A stretch of DNA of 64,000 nt from Sediminicoccus rosea (GCF_033547095.1 NZ_CP137852.1:1667501-1731500), one strand, 5' to 3'. Counted from the first letter of the stretch, positions 43,295-53,799 are shown. The notes: generated by a model from the letters alone, not told the origin. Numbers and translations: made by a program.

Positions 43295-44791
43295 ATGGGC
43301 GGTTTCCTGACCGATGACGACATCGCGGCCCTGCGCCCGGCGGAGGAGGCGATGTTCGCCTCGCCCATCCCGACGCAGGTGGTGAGCTCGGACGAGTTCT
43401 GGCCCATCCCGCAGACCGAGCGGCAGAAGCAGGTCGAGGCGCGGATCAAGGACATGGCGGATACGATCGGCCCCAGGCAGGGAATGGATCGCCGCCGCTT
43501 CCTGCAGACCAACGCCGGCATGGCGGCCGCCTTCCTCGCGATGAATGAGGTCTATGGCCCGCTCTATGCGGTCAGCCGGGCCGAGGCGCAGACGGCCGGG
43601 GCGGCGGACATGCGCACGGCCGCGCTGCGCCAGCAATTCATCATGGATGTGCACACGCATTTCCTGCGCCCCGACACGCGCATCATGACCTTCGTGAACG
43701 CCCGCCGCGCGGTGGGCCGGGCCGGCTGGAACCCCGACCTGGTGGGCCGCGAGCAGACCATCCAGGACCTGATGGAGGCCAATTGGTTCAAGGAGGTGTT
43801 TCTCGACAGCGACACCAAGGTGGCGCTGATCTCGGGCGCGCCCTCCGAGGAGGCGATCGACTGGTTCCTGACCAATGACATGAAGTTCGACGCCCGCAAG
43901 CGCGTGAACGACGCGGCCGGCAACAAGCGCGTGCTGAGCCACGCCATCTTCACCCCCGGCAAGCCCGGCTGGATGGACGAGGTGGAGCGCTGCATCGAGC
44001 AGCTCCGGCCCGACAGCTGGAAGGGCTACACGATCGGCGACAACACGAACAAGCACCTGGCCATCCACCCCTGGCGGATGGATGACGAGCGGCTGATGTA
44101 TCCCTTCTATGAGCGCATCCTGCGTGCGGGGAACAACATCGTCTGCGTCCACAAGGGGCTGTTCCCGCCGCAGGTCGAGCAGCAATTCCCGCATCTCACG
44201 CCCTATGCGCGGGTGGATGACGTGGGGAAGGCCGCGCGCGACTGGCCGCAGATCAACTTCGTCATCTACCACTCGGCCTATCGCTTCGCCGGCGGCGGCC
44301 GGGCCGAGCAGGGCTGGGCGCAATTCCAGCAGACCGGACGCGTGGACTGGGTGAGCGACCTGGCCGAAATCCCGGCCAAGTATGGCGTGAGCAATGTCTA
44401 TGGCGATCTCGGCCAGATCTTCGCGCAGAGCACGGTGGTGGAGCCGCAGCTTTGCGCCGCGATGATGGGCATCCTCATCAAGGGGCTGGGTGCCGATCAC
44501 GTGGTCTGGGGCACGGATGCGATCTGGACCGGCAGCCCGCAATGGCAGATCGAATCGCTGCGGCGGCTCGAGATCCCGGAGGAGATGCAGCGGCGCTACG
44601 GTTTCGCGCCGCTGGGCGCACCGGACGGGCCGGTGAAGAATGCGATCTTCGGCGAGACCTCGGCGCGCATGTACAACTACACGCGCCGCGCCGCGCTGGA
44701 GAGTGACGGCGTGGCGCGCGTGAAGGCGGATTACGCGCTGAACGGCGCCGGGCGCAGCAACCTGGCCTATGGCTACGTCGCGGCCGGCTGA
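43295..44791 (+). CDS. Tat-type amidohydrolase with N-terminal extension
   Basis: A PF04909-type TIM-barrel amidohydrolase of 498 aa. Metal-site features are DVHTHFLRPD, VHKGLFPP, IYHSAYRF and VWGTDAIWTG. A twin-arginine motif, MDRRRFLQTNAGMAAAFLAM, begins at residue 64, after a hydrophilic N-terminal segment (TDDDIAALRP, ERQKQVEARIKDMADTIG). A start at that internal ATG would give a normal Tat leader. The upstream ATG has the better AGAGGAAGG site. It follows rutD by 75 bases; the substrate is unknown. Confidence 0.78.
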   Translation: MGGFLTDDDIAALRPAEEAMFASPIPTQVVSSDEFWPIPQTERQKQVEARIKDMADTIGPRQGMDRRRFLQTNAGMAAAFLAMNEVYGPLYAVSRAEAQTAGAADMRTAALRQQFIMDVHTHFLRPDTRIMTFVNARRAVGRAGWNPDLVGREQTIQDLMEANWFKEVFLDSDTKVALISGAPSEEAIDWFLTNDMKFDARKRVNDAAGNKRVLSHAIFTPGKPGWMDEVERCIEQLRPDSWKGYTIGDNTNKHLAIHPWRMDDERLMYPFYERILRAGNNIVCVHKGLFPPQVEQQFPHLTPYARVDDVGKAARDWPQINFVIYHSAYRFAGGGRAEQGWAQFQQTGRVDWVSDLAEIPAKYGVSNVYGDLGQIFAQSTVVEPQLCAAMMGILIKGLGADHVVWGTDAIWTGSPQWQIESLRRLEIPEEMQRRYGFAPLGAPDGPVKNAIFGETSARMYNYTRRAALESDGVARVKADYALNGAGRSNLAYGYVAAG

Positions 44792-44797
44792 GGCGCT

Positions 44798-45343
44798 TCA
44801 GGCCGGGAAGGGGAAGCGGTCGAGGTAGGGCTGGTATTCCGGCTCCACGTCGATCGCGAGGCTCGCCAGCGTGCGGACCACGGCGCAGTAGAAGGAGGCG
44901 GTGACCGTCAGGTCCACCATCTGCTCGTTCGTGAGGTGGGCCTGGAGTTCGCGGAAGGTCGCCTCGCTCATGCCGCCCGCATAGACCTCGCGCGTGCCTT
45001 TCAGCACCAGCCTGGCCAGCGGCTCCAGGCTGTTGGGGCGCCCATCGGTCTCGGCGATCAGCGCCTCGATATCGGCATCGGTCACGCCGAAGTCGTGGCC
45101 GATCTTCACATGGTGCGACCATTCATAGGGCGAGCGCGCCAGCCAGCCGACCTGCAGGATGGCGAGTTCGCGCAGGCGCGGATCCAGCTTCGCGCCATAG
45201 CGGATATACTGGCCGAGGCCCCCGAAGGCGCGCGCCGCACCCGGGCTGTTCACCAGGCAGCGATGCAGCGTGATCATCCGCTTGAGCAGCGGGCGATCCT
45301 CCTCGGCCAGGTCCTCGGGGTTCAGATAGGGCAGGCGGGCCAT
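44798..45343 (-). CDS. carboxymuconolactone decarboxylase-family protein
   Basis: An AhpD-fold protein of 181 aa. It contains LRELAILQVGWLARSPYEWSHHVKIGHDFGV, here cited as LRELAILQVGWLARSPYEW then HHVKIG. That keeps the E-W-x-x-H pattern but has no CxxC, so it is of the decarboxylase rather than the peroxidase kind. It ends six bases from the convergent amidohydrolase gene and is divergent from the TctC gene of the itaconate-like cluster. The substrate is not known. Confidence 0.82.
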   Translation of the reverse strand: MARLPYLNPEDLAEEDRPLLKRMITLHRCLVNSPGAARAFGGLGQYIRYGAKLDPRLRELAILQVGWLARSPYEWSHHVKIGHDFGVTDADIEALIAETDGRPNSLEPLARLVLKGTREVYAGGMSEATFRELQAHLTNEQMVDLTVTASFYCAVVRTLASLAIDVEPEYQPYLDRFPFPA

Positions 45344-45463
45344 GGGTTTCCTCCGTGTCGGTGCGCGGAGGGTGAAGCGCGCCCTGCCGCTTGACCAGGG
45401 GCACCCCTTGGCCCCCGCGCCGATCGGGGAAAGAATGCCGCAAAACACATGGGAGGAAGACGC

Positions 45464-46429
45464 ATGAGCGCCACGCGTCGCGCCGTTCTGCTGGCCGGGC
45501 TCGCGGCCCCCGGCCTCGCGCATGCCGCCTTTCCCGAGCGCAGCATCCGGTTGCTGGTGCCCTTCGGCGGCGGCGGGCAGACCGACATCGTCTCCCGCGT
45601 CACGGCCGAGGCGCTGACGCAGCGGCTGGGCCAGGTGGTCCTGGCCGACAACCGGCCGGGCGGTGCGGGCAACCTCGCGGCCGAGACGCTGGCCCGCGCG
45701 ACGCCCGATGGCTACACGATGATGGTCGCCACCATGGGCACGAACAGCGGCGTGAATGCGCTGATGTACCGGGCGCTGGGCTATGACTGGGAGCGCGACT
45801 TCGCGCCGATCGGGCATTTCTGCTCCACCAGCAACGTGCTGCTGGTGCACAACTCGATCCCGGCCGCCGATTTCCCCGGCCTCATCGCCTGGATCCGCGC
45901 CAATCCGGGGCGCTTCACCTATGCCTCGGCGGGGGTGGGCGCCATCACGCATCTCATCATGGAGGATCTGGGCGCGCGGCTCGGGCTCGACATGGTGCAT
46001 GTGCCCTACCGGCAAAGCACCCAGGCGATGACGGACCTGCTCTCGGGCCGGGTGCATGCGCGCTGCCTGGGCCTGCCCGAGGCCGAGACGGTGCGTGGGC
46101 AGAACAGCATCCGCGCGCTCGCCGTCACCAGCGCCACGCGGCGGGAGAACTGGCCGGGCGTGCCGACCATGGGCGAGACGGTGCCGGGCTTCACCGGCTC
46201 CTCCTATTTCGGCCTCACCACGCGGGCCGGCACGCCGCCCGAGGCCATTGCCCGCATCTCGGAGGCGCTGAACGATGCGCTGCGCGACCCCCGCGTGCAG
46301 GCCGCCTATGCGCGCGTGGGGGCCGACCCCGCGCCGCCCAATACGCCCGCCGATTTCCTGCGGACCATCCGGGCCGCGCATGACCAATGGGCGCCCTTGA
46401 TCCGCCGCCTCAACCTCGTCGCCGAATAG
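45464..46429 (+). CDS. TctC/Bug-family periplasmic binding protein
   Basis: A 321-aa receptor with the signal peptide TRRAVLLAGLAAPGLAHA. It carries RSIRLLVPFGGGGQTDIVSR, LADNRPGGAGNLA and MVHVPYRQSTQAMTDLLSGR. GGAGGAAGA precedes the ATG. It leads a four-gene run with an acyl-CoA hydratase, a CoA-transferase and a CitE-like lyase, so it probably binds the C5 dicarboxylate that those enzymes degrade. Confidence 0.9.
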   Translation: MSATRRAVLLAGLAAPGLAHAAFPERSIRLLVPFGGGGQTDIVSRVTAEALTQRLGQVVLADNRPGGAGNLAAETLARATPDGYTMMVATMGTNSGVNALMYRALGYDWERDFAPIGHFCSTSNVLLVHNSIPAADFPGLIAWIRANPGRFTYASAGVGAITHLIMEDLGARLGLDMVHVPYRQSTQAMTDLLSGRVHARCLGLPEAETVRGQNSIRALAVTSATRRENWPGVPTMGETVPGFTGSSYFGLTTRAGTPPEAIARISEALNDALRDPRVQAAYARVGADPAPPNTPADFLRTIRAAHDQWAPLIRRLNLVAE

Positions 46430-46441
46430 GACCAGACCCGT

Positions 46442-47308
46442 ATGGATTTCGTGATCGCCATCGAGAAGGTGCGCCAGGATTGGCTGGGCCGCGTCCGCAC
46501 CATCGAGGACGACGTTTCGCCCAGCATGCTGCGCCGCATCGCCGCCATGTTGGATCTGGACCCTGATGCCTATCCGCGCGGCACCCCGCTGCCGCCGCAT
46601 TGGGTCTCGCTCTTCGCGCAGGAGAGCGCGCGCCAGGGCGATATCGGCGTGGATGGCCATCCGGAGCCGGGCGTGACGCTGCCGCCCATCCCGCTGCCGC
46701 GCCGCATGGGGGCGGGGCGGCGGGTGACGCTGCCGGGCGCGCTGCGCGTCGGCGATGCGCTGACGAAGCGGGCCGAGGTCGCGGCGATCGAGCCCAAGCA
46801 GGCGCGCACCGGCACCATCTGCGTGCTGACCATGCGCCACACCTACCTGGTCGGCGGGGCGGTGATCGCGGTGGATGAGTTCGACGCCATCTACCGCGAG
46901 GCGGTGCCGCCCGGCACGCCCTCCCCGGTCAATCCCGGCACGCCCGCGCCGGAGGGGGCGGCCTGGAGCCGCACGGCGCAGGTCTCCAACGCGCTGGTCT
47001 TCCGCTATTCGGCGGTGACCTGGAACGCGCATCGCATCCATTACGACGCGGATTACGCGCGGCAGGCGGAGGGCTATCCGGCGCTGGTGCAGAATGGCGG
47101 GCTGACCATGCAGTTGCTGCTGGATGCGGCGGTGGAGAATACGCCGGGCCATCGCCTCACGGGTTACACCGCGCGGCTGACGCGGCCGATCTATGTGGGC
47201 GCGAAGATCACGCTGGCCGGCGGCGCGCTGGAGGGCGGGCGCATGCGCGCCTGGGTCGCGGATCAGGATGGCAAGCTCTGCGCCGAGATGGAGCTCGACT
47301 TCGCATGA
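46442..47308 (+). CDS. MaoC-type acyl-CoA hydratase (itaconyl/mesaconyl-C4-CoA type)
   Basis: A double-hotdog hydratase of 288 aa. The N-terminal half is the FAS1-like dehydratase region (LFAQESARQGDIGVDGHPEP). The C-terminal half has FRYSAVTWNAHRIHYDADYA with the catalytic Asn/His and EGYPALVQNGGLTMQLLLDA. The size and build match the Ich hydratase of bacterial itaconate degradation and mesaconyl-C4-CoA hydratases. It overlaps the CoA-transferase by four bases. Confidence 0.8.
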   Translation: MDFVIAIEKVRQDWLGRVRTIEDDVSPSMLRRIAAMLDLDPDAYPRGTPLPPHWVSLFAQESARQGDIGVDGHPEPGVTLPPIPLPRRMGAGRRVTLPGALRVGDALTKRAEVAAIEPKQARTGTICVLTMRHTYLVGGAVIAVDEFDAIYREAVPPGTPSPVNPGTPAPEGAAWSRTAQVSNALVFRYSAVTWNAHRIHYDADYARQAEGYPALVQNGGLTMQLLLDAAVENTPGHRLTGYTARLTRPIYVGAKITLAGGALEGGRMRAWVADQDGKLCAEMELDFA

Positions 47309-48507
47309 GCGGCCCGCTGGATGGCGTGAAGGTGGTGGACCTGACCACGGTGGTGGTGGGGCCGATCGCGACGCGGACGCTGGCCGACCAGGGTGCGGAT
47401 GTGATCAAGGTGGAGGCGCCGGGGGGGGACATCCTGCGCTTCCTCGCGGCCGGCAGCCGCACGCCCGCGATGAGCGGGAAGTTCATCAACTTCAACCGCA
47501 ACAAGCGCAGCATCGGGCTCGACATCAAGCAGCCCGAGGGGCTCGCCGCGATGAAGGCGCTGCTGGCCAAGGCTGACGTGTTCGTGACCAATGTGCGGCC
47601 GCAGGGGCTGGAGCGCGCGGGGCTCGACTTCGCCTCGCTGCATGCGCTGAACCCGCGGCTGATCCATTGCGGCATCGTCGCCTTCGGCCGGGGTGGGCGC
47701 TACTACAACCGGCCGGCCTATGACCCGATCATCCAGTCGCTCTCGGGTGTGGCCGGCACCTTCCACCGCGCGACGGGCGAGCCGCGCTTCGTGCCCATGG
47801 TGATGACCGACCACACGACGGGGCTGATCGCCGCGCAATCGGTGGGCTTCGCGCTGTATCGGCGCGAGAGGACCGGGGTGGGCGAGGCGATCGAGGTGCC
47901 GATGTTCGAGAACATGGCGAGCTTCGTCATGAGCGAGCATCTGGGGGCCGCGACCTTCGACCCGCCGGAGGGGCCGAGCGGCGATGCGCGGCTGCTCTCG
48001 CCCGATTACCGCCCGCTGCCGACGAAGGATGGCTACCTGACCGTCCGGCCCAACAACAACCGCCAAGCCTTCGCCTTCTTCGACGCGATCGGCAAGCCGG
48101 AGCTGAAGGACGACCCGCGCTTCAGGACGGCGCTGACGCGCACCCAGAACGCGCCGGATTACTTCCGCGTTCAGGTGGAGGCGCTGGCGACGAAGACGAC
48201 GGCGGAGTGGCTGGAGATCTTCGCCAAGGCCGACGTGCCGGCGGGGCCCTATAACGAGATTGATGACCTGCTGGAGGACCCGCATCTGGCCGAGGTCGGC
48301 TTCTGGCATTTCGACGATCACCCGACCGAGGGGCGCATCCGCCGCACCAAGGTGCCCAACAGCTTCAGCGGCGGCATGCGCGAGGAGGTGCTGCCCGCGC
48401 CACAGCTCGGCCGCCACACGCGCGAGGTGCTGCGCGAGCTGGGCCATGACGAGGCCGCGATCGAGGCCATGCTGGCGAGTGGCGCCGCCTTCGAGGGATT
48501 GAGCTGA
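47305..48507 (+). CDS. CaiB/BaiF class III CoA-transferase (itaconate-type context)
   Basis: A 400-aa family III CoA-transferase with LDGVKVVDLTTVVVGPIATR, FNRNKRSIGLDIKQPEG and the catalytic Asp in VMTDHTTGLIAAQ. Flanked by a MaoC hydratase and a CitE-like lyase, it would activate itaconate or mesaconate with succinyl-CoA. Its stop codon shares a base with the next ATG (TGATG), so translation is coupled. The assignment to itaconate rests on the neighbours. Confidence 0.85.
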   Translation: MSGPLDGVKVVDLTTVVVGPIATRTLADQGADVIKVEAPGGDILRFLAAGSRTPAMSGKFINFNRNKRSIGLDIKQPEGLAAMKALLAKADVFVTNVRPQGLERAGLDFASLHALNPRLIHCGIVAFGRGGRYYNRPAYDPIIQSLSGVAGTFHRATGEPRFVPMVMTDHTTGLIAAQSVGFALYRRERTGVGEAIEVPMFENMASFVMSEHLGAATFDPPEGPSGDARLLSPDYRPLPTKDGYLTVRPNNNRQAFAFFDAIGKPELKDDPRFRTALTRTQNAPDYFRVQVEALATKTTAEWLEIFAKADVPAGPYNEIDDLLEDPHLAEVGFWHFDDHPTEGRIRRTKVPNSFSGGMREEVLPAPQLGRHTREVLRELGHDEAAIEAMLASGAAFEGLS

Positions 48508-49367
48508 TGCCCGCACCCAACTGGCGCTCGCTGCTTTTCGTCCCGGCGAGCGCGGAGAAATTCGTGGCGCGGGCGCATACCCGCGGCGCGGATGTCATCA
48601 TCCTGGACCTGGAGGACAGCATCCCGCCGGAGGGCAAGGATGCGGCGCGGGCCGCCCTGCCGGCCGCCGCCAAGCGGGTGGGCCAGGCGGGGGCCGATGT
48701 CTGCGTGCGGATCAACCGGCCGCTGGAGATGAGCATCCCCGACATCGCGGCGGCGGTCATGCCGGAGGTGTCGGTGCTCATGCTGCCCAAGGTGATGGGC
48801 GCCGAGCATGTGAAGCTGCTGAGCGAGGTGGTGGCGGTGCGCGAGGCGGCGCTGGGCCTGCCGGTGGGCCATACGCGCTTCATCGGCGTGGTGGAGACGC
48901 CGCAGGCCTTGCCGAACCTGGTGGCCATCGCGGGCGCTGATCCGCGCATGGCGGGGCTGGGCGTGGGGAGCGAGGATCTCTCGACCGAGCTCGAGGCGGT
49001 GCCGGGGGCGGATTCGCTCTACGTGTTCGGGATGATGTGCGTGGCCGCGGCACGTGGGGCGGGGATCCTGCCCATGGGTTCGATCGGGGCCTTCGCGGAT
49101 TTCTCGGATCTGGAGGCGTATCGGCAATCGCTGCGGCGCTCGCGGCGGCTGGGGTTTGGCTGCGCCTCCTGCATTCATCCGGCGCAGGTGCCGATCATCA
49201 ACGAGGAGTATGGCCCCGCGCCGGCGGAGGTGGATCGTGCGCGGCGCCTGATCGCGGCGTTCGAGGCGGCCTTGGCCGGGGGCCAGGGCGCGGTCGCCTT
49301 CGAAGGCGCGATGATTGATCTGCCGGTGGTCGAGCGCGCCCGTCGTCTGTTGGCACGGGTCCGCTGA
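48507..49367 (+). CDS. CitE-like lyase (probable citramalyl-CoA lyase)
   Basis: A 286-aa TIM-barrel lyase with RSLLFVPASAEKFVARA, LDLEDSIPPEGKDAAR, GVVETPQALPNLVAIA, the VGSEDLSTEL loop and CASCIHPAQVPIINEEY. In the order transferase, hydratase, lyase it would cleave (S)-citramalyl-CoA to acetyl-CoA and pyruvate. Malyl-CoA-type activity is the main alternative. It is the last gene of the cluster and is followed by a hairpin terminator. Confidence 0.83.
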   Translation: MPAPNWRSLLFVPASAEKFVARAHTRGADVIILDLEDSIPPEGKDAARAALPAAAKRVGQAGADVCVRINRPLEMSIPDIAAAVMPEVSVLMLPKVMGAEHVKLLSEVVAVREAALGLPVGHTRFIGVVETPQALPNLVAIAGADPRMAGLGVGSEDLSTELEAVPGADSLYVFGMMCVAAARGAGILPMGSIGAFADFSDLEAYRQSLRRSRRLGFGCASCIHPAQVPIINEEYGPAPAEVDRARRLIAAFEAALAGGQGAVAFEGAMIDLPVVERARRLLARVR

Positions 49368-49374
49368 TTGGGGT

Positions 49375-49415
49375 CTGGGGCCTTTCGGCCCCAGCCGCCG
49401 GAGGCCCTTTTTCTT
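49375..49415 (+). terminator. terminator after the CoA-lyase cluster
   Basis: CTGGGGCC at 49375-49382 pairs with GGCCCCAG at 49387-49394 around TTTC. A CCGCCGGAGG segment and a run of T (CCCTTTTTCTT) follow. It closes the four-gene run and faces the convergent small gene. Confidence 0.65.
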
Positions 49416-49656
49416 ACTCGGTGATCAGCTTTTCCTTGGCGAGCGTGACGAGCTGCAGCAGCGCCGCCGCCAGGGCCAGCCTGTCGCGCGGGTCGTCGCT
49501 CGCCATAGGGTGGCTTTCCGCCTCGCGCCGCATGCGGCCGGCGAACTGATCGAGCATGCCGGCGGGGTCGGGTGATTGCCGGGCTTCGGCGACGAGCAGG
49601 CGGGAGACCACGGCTTCCAGCGCGGCGAGGCGGATGTTCGGGTCGGGCTGGTGCAT
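49414..49656 (-). CDS. small hypothetical protein
   Basis: An 80-aa, mostly helical, soluble protein starting MHQPDPNIRLAALEAVVSRLL. AAGGAGAA lies upstream of the ATG. Heptad-like hydrophobic spacing (LALAAALLQLVTLAKEKL) at the C-terminus suggests helix packing. No family was recognised. It stands 57 bases downstream of the enolase-type gene on the same strand and could share its transcript. Confidence 0.55.
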   Translation of the reverse strand: MHQPDPNIRLAALEAVVSRLLVAEARQSPDPAGMLDQFAGRMRREAESHPMASDDPRDRLALAAALLQLVTLAKEKLITE

Positions 49657-49712
49657 GGGGATTCTCCTTCTGGAGGATGATGGTGGCGCTGAACGGGCCT
49701 GGGCGGCAATGG

Positions 49713-50864
49713 TCAGCCGAGGCGCGGATCGAGCCAGGGGCGCGCCATGGGCTGCCAGGGCGTGGCGCGCGCGCCGGCTTCATCGAGCGCGAGCCCAAGG
49801 CCAGGCGCGGCGGGGAGCGGGGCCGCGCCCTGGAGGAAGCGCTGGTCCGCGCCCGTGGTCATGGTGAAGAAGCGCTCCGTCTCGCCGAATTGCACTTCCA
49901 GCGGCAGCAGGTTGGGCAGCGTCGCGCAGAGCTGCACGGAGTGGCCGTGGCAGATGGGCCCGGTCGGGTTGTGCGGCGCGATCTCGATGCCGGCGGTCTG
50001 GGCGAGGGCCGCGATGCGGCGGATCTCCTCATGCCCGCCCGCGTATTTGATGTCGGGCATCAGCACGTCGTAGCAGCCGGCCTCGATGACGGTGCGATAG
50101 GCGGCGAGGCCGGCCAGCGTCTCGGCGCCGGCGAGGCGCATGCCGCGTTCATTGGCGAGGCCGCGCAGGCGGCGGATCTCGGCGTGGTTGGCCTCGGCGA
50201 CGGGGCATTCCAGCCAGAAGAGGTTGAGGGGCGCGAGGTCGCGGATCAAGCCGGCCGCGCCGCCGGGCGAGAAGCGCCAATGCGCGTCCACCATCACGTT
50301 GAGGTCAGGGCCCACGGCCTCGCGCACGGCGGCGATGCGGGCGAGGCCCTCCGCATAGGCGGCGCGCTGGCCGGGGTTGGCGGCATCCTCCCAGACCATC
50401 GGCTCGAAGGGGGCGAGCTTCACGGCGCGGAAGCCGGCCGCCACGGCGCGGCGCGCGGCGGTGGCGAAGCCCTCCGGCGTGCGGGGATCGGCACCGCGGT
50501 TGATGTTGGCGTAGAGCGGCACGGCGGGGCGCAGGGCGCCGCCCAGCATGGCATGGATGGGCCGGCCCGCTTCCTGCCCCGCCAGGTCCCACAGCGCCTG
50601 TTCCAGCGCGGAGACGAGGCTGTGCGTGACCAGGCCGCCCGGCGCATGCGGCAGCAGGCGGGCCAGGCGGTTGCGGGAAGCCGCATCCTCCCCCGTGAGG
50701 CGGGCCGCGAGCCGCGCGGCCTCGGCGGCGAGGCCAGCCTCATGGTCGGAGAGGGTGCATTCGCCCGTGCCGGTCAGGCCGGATTCGGTGCGGAGCAGCA
50801 GGAAGGACCAGTTGGTCTTGGGCGTGACATTCACGCCGAGGAACTCGACGGCGGCGATCCGCAT
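49713..50864 (-). CDS. enolase-superfamily (mandelate racemase type) dehydratase
   Basis: A 383-aa acid-sugar dehydratase-like enzyme. Three metal ligands appear as NVMVDAHWRFSP (Asp), WLECPVAEANHAEI (Glu) and LAGAETLAGL (Glu). The Asp-His acid/base pair is in LMPDIKYAGGHEE and IAPHNPTGPICHGHS, as in galactonate-type dehydratases. The substrate is probably a sugar acid. It starts four bases inside the end of the upstream TctC gene, which suggests that receptor supplies its substrate. Confidence 0.85.
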   Translation of the reverse strand: MRIAAVEFLGVNVTPKTNWSFLLLRTESGLTGTGECTLSDHEAGLAAEAARLAARLTGEDAASRNRLARLLPHAPGGLVTHSLVSALEQALWDLAGQEAGRPIHAMLGGALRPAVPLYANINRGADPRTPEGFATAARRAVAAGFRAVKLAPFEPMVWEDAANPGQRAAYAEGLARIAAVREAVGPDLNVMVDAHWRFSPGGAAGLIRDLAPLNLFWLECPVAEANHAEIRRLRGLANERGMRLAGAETLAGLAAYRTVIEAGCYDVLMPDIKYAGGHEEIRRIAALAQTAGIEIAPHNPTGPICHGHSVQLCATLPNLLPLEVQFGETERFFTMTTGADQRFLQGAAPLPAAPGLGLALDEAGARATPWQPMARPWLDPRLG

Positions 50865-50866
50865 GG

Positions 50867-51835
50867 TCACTGCGCCTGGATGTTCGCGGCCTCGGCCAGC
50901 CGGCGCCATTGGCCGATATCGGCCGTGACCCGGGCCCGCAGCTCGGCCGGGGTGGAGACCACCAGCGCGCCGCCGAGCAGGCGGATGCGCTCGGCCAGCG
51001 TCGCATCCTCCCGCAGCTTCGCCAGTTCGCGCCCCAGCCTTTCGCGGATTCCGCCCGGCGTGCCGCGCGGGGCGAAGAGGGCGTTCCAGGCCAGCGTCTC
51101 GAAGCCGGGCAGGCCCGCTTCCTCCATGCTGGGGATCTCCGGCAGGCCGGGATCGCGCGTGCGGGAGGTGACGGCGAGCAGCCGCACCTCGCCGCTGCGC
51201 GCCTGGGGCATGATGTTCACGAGATTGGCGAAGGCGACCGGCGCCTCGCCCGTGACGACGGCCTGGGCCAGGCCGGCGGCCCCCCGATAGGGCACGTGCT
51301 GGATGTCGAGCCCGGTGCGGTTCAGGAAGAGCGCCATGGACATGTGCGCCGAGGAGCCGATGCCGGCCGAGGCGTAGCTGAGCTGCCCCGGCCGCGCGCG
51401 CACCCAGGCGATCAGCTCCGCCACGCTGTTCACCGGAATCTGTCGCGGATTCACGAAGAGCGTGTTGGGGCCGACCACCAGCAGCGAGACGGGATCGAAG
51501 GCGGTGAGTAGGTCATAGGGCAGGTCGCGGTAGATGGCGGCGTTGATGCCGTTGGAACCGGCATTGCCGAGCAGGAAGGTCGTGCCGTCCGGCGCGGCGC
51601 GGAAGGCGGCCTCGACGCCGATGCGTCCGCCTGCGCCGGGGCGGTTCTCCACCACCCAGGGCTGGCCGAGCGCCGCCTCCAGCAGGGGGGCGACGAGGCG
51701 GGCCGTCGTGTCATTGCCGGTGCCGGGCGTGTCGGGGACGATGAGGCGGATGGGGCGGGTGGGCCAGGCCTGCGCCAGGGCGGGGGCCGCCAGCAGCGCG
51801 CCCATCACGCCCAAGCCCGTGCGCCGTCCGAACAT
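50867..51835 (-). CDS. TctC/Bug-family periplasmic binding protein
   Basis: A 322-aa receptor with the signal peptide FGRRTGLGVMGALLAAPALAQ. It has RPIRLIVPDTPGTGNDTTAR, where the usual PFxxGG reads PDTPGTG, then VVENRPGAGGRIG and IQHVPYRGAAGLAQAV. The altered ligand loop could mean a different ligand. It is followed without a gap by a sugar-acid dehydratase gene, so a sugar acid such as a galactonate is a reasonable guess. Confidence 0.9.
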   Translation of the reverse strand: MFGRRTGLGVMGALLAAPALAQAWPTRPIRLIVPDTPGTGNDTTARLVAPLLEAALGQPWVVENRPGAGGRIGVEAAFRAAPDGTTFLLGNAGSNGINAAIYRDLPYDLLTAFDPVSLLVVGPNTLFVNPRQIPVNSVAELIAWVRARPGQLSYASAGIGSSAHMSMALFLNRTGLDIQHVPYRGAAGLAQAVVTGEAPVAFANLVNIMPQARSGEVRLLAVTSRTRDPGLPEIPSMEEAGLPGFETLAWNALFAPRGTPGGIRERLGRELAKLREDATLAERIRLLGGALVVSTPAELRARVTADIGQWRRLAEAANIQAQ

Positions 51836-51900
51836 CCTGGCCTCCCTCCGTCGTTCGGGGCAGCTTTGCCCCGGCCCGGCCCCCGCGCAAGCGCGGGAGG

Positions 51901-51929
51901 TTGAAAGCCACGAAAGCCCCACGCATATC
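51901..51929 (+). promoter_or_regulatory. candidate htpG promoter
   Basis: TTGAAA at 51901-51906 and CATATC at 51924-51929 are 17 bases apart, 33 bases before the htpG ATG. The pattern resembles alphaproteobacterial heat-shock (RpoH) promoters, CTTG-N17-CYTATNT, but is not a full match. It could also be read by the housekeeping sigma factor. Confidence 0.45.
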
Positions 51930-51962
51930 GCGCGCGGCCCGATCTTCTGACTGGAGGCAAGC

Positions 51963-53780
<1,818 letters not shown>

Positions 53781-53799
53781 GGGAAGGGGGCGCGCCCGC

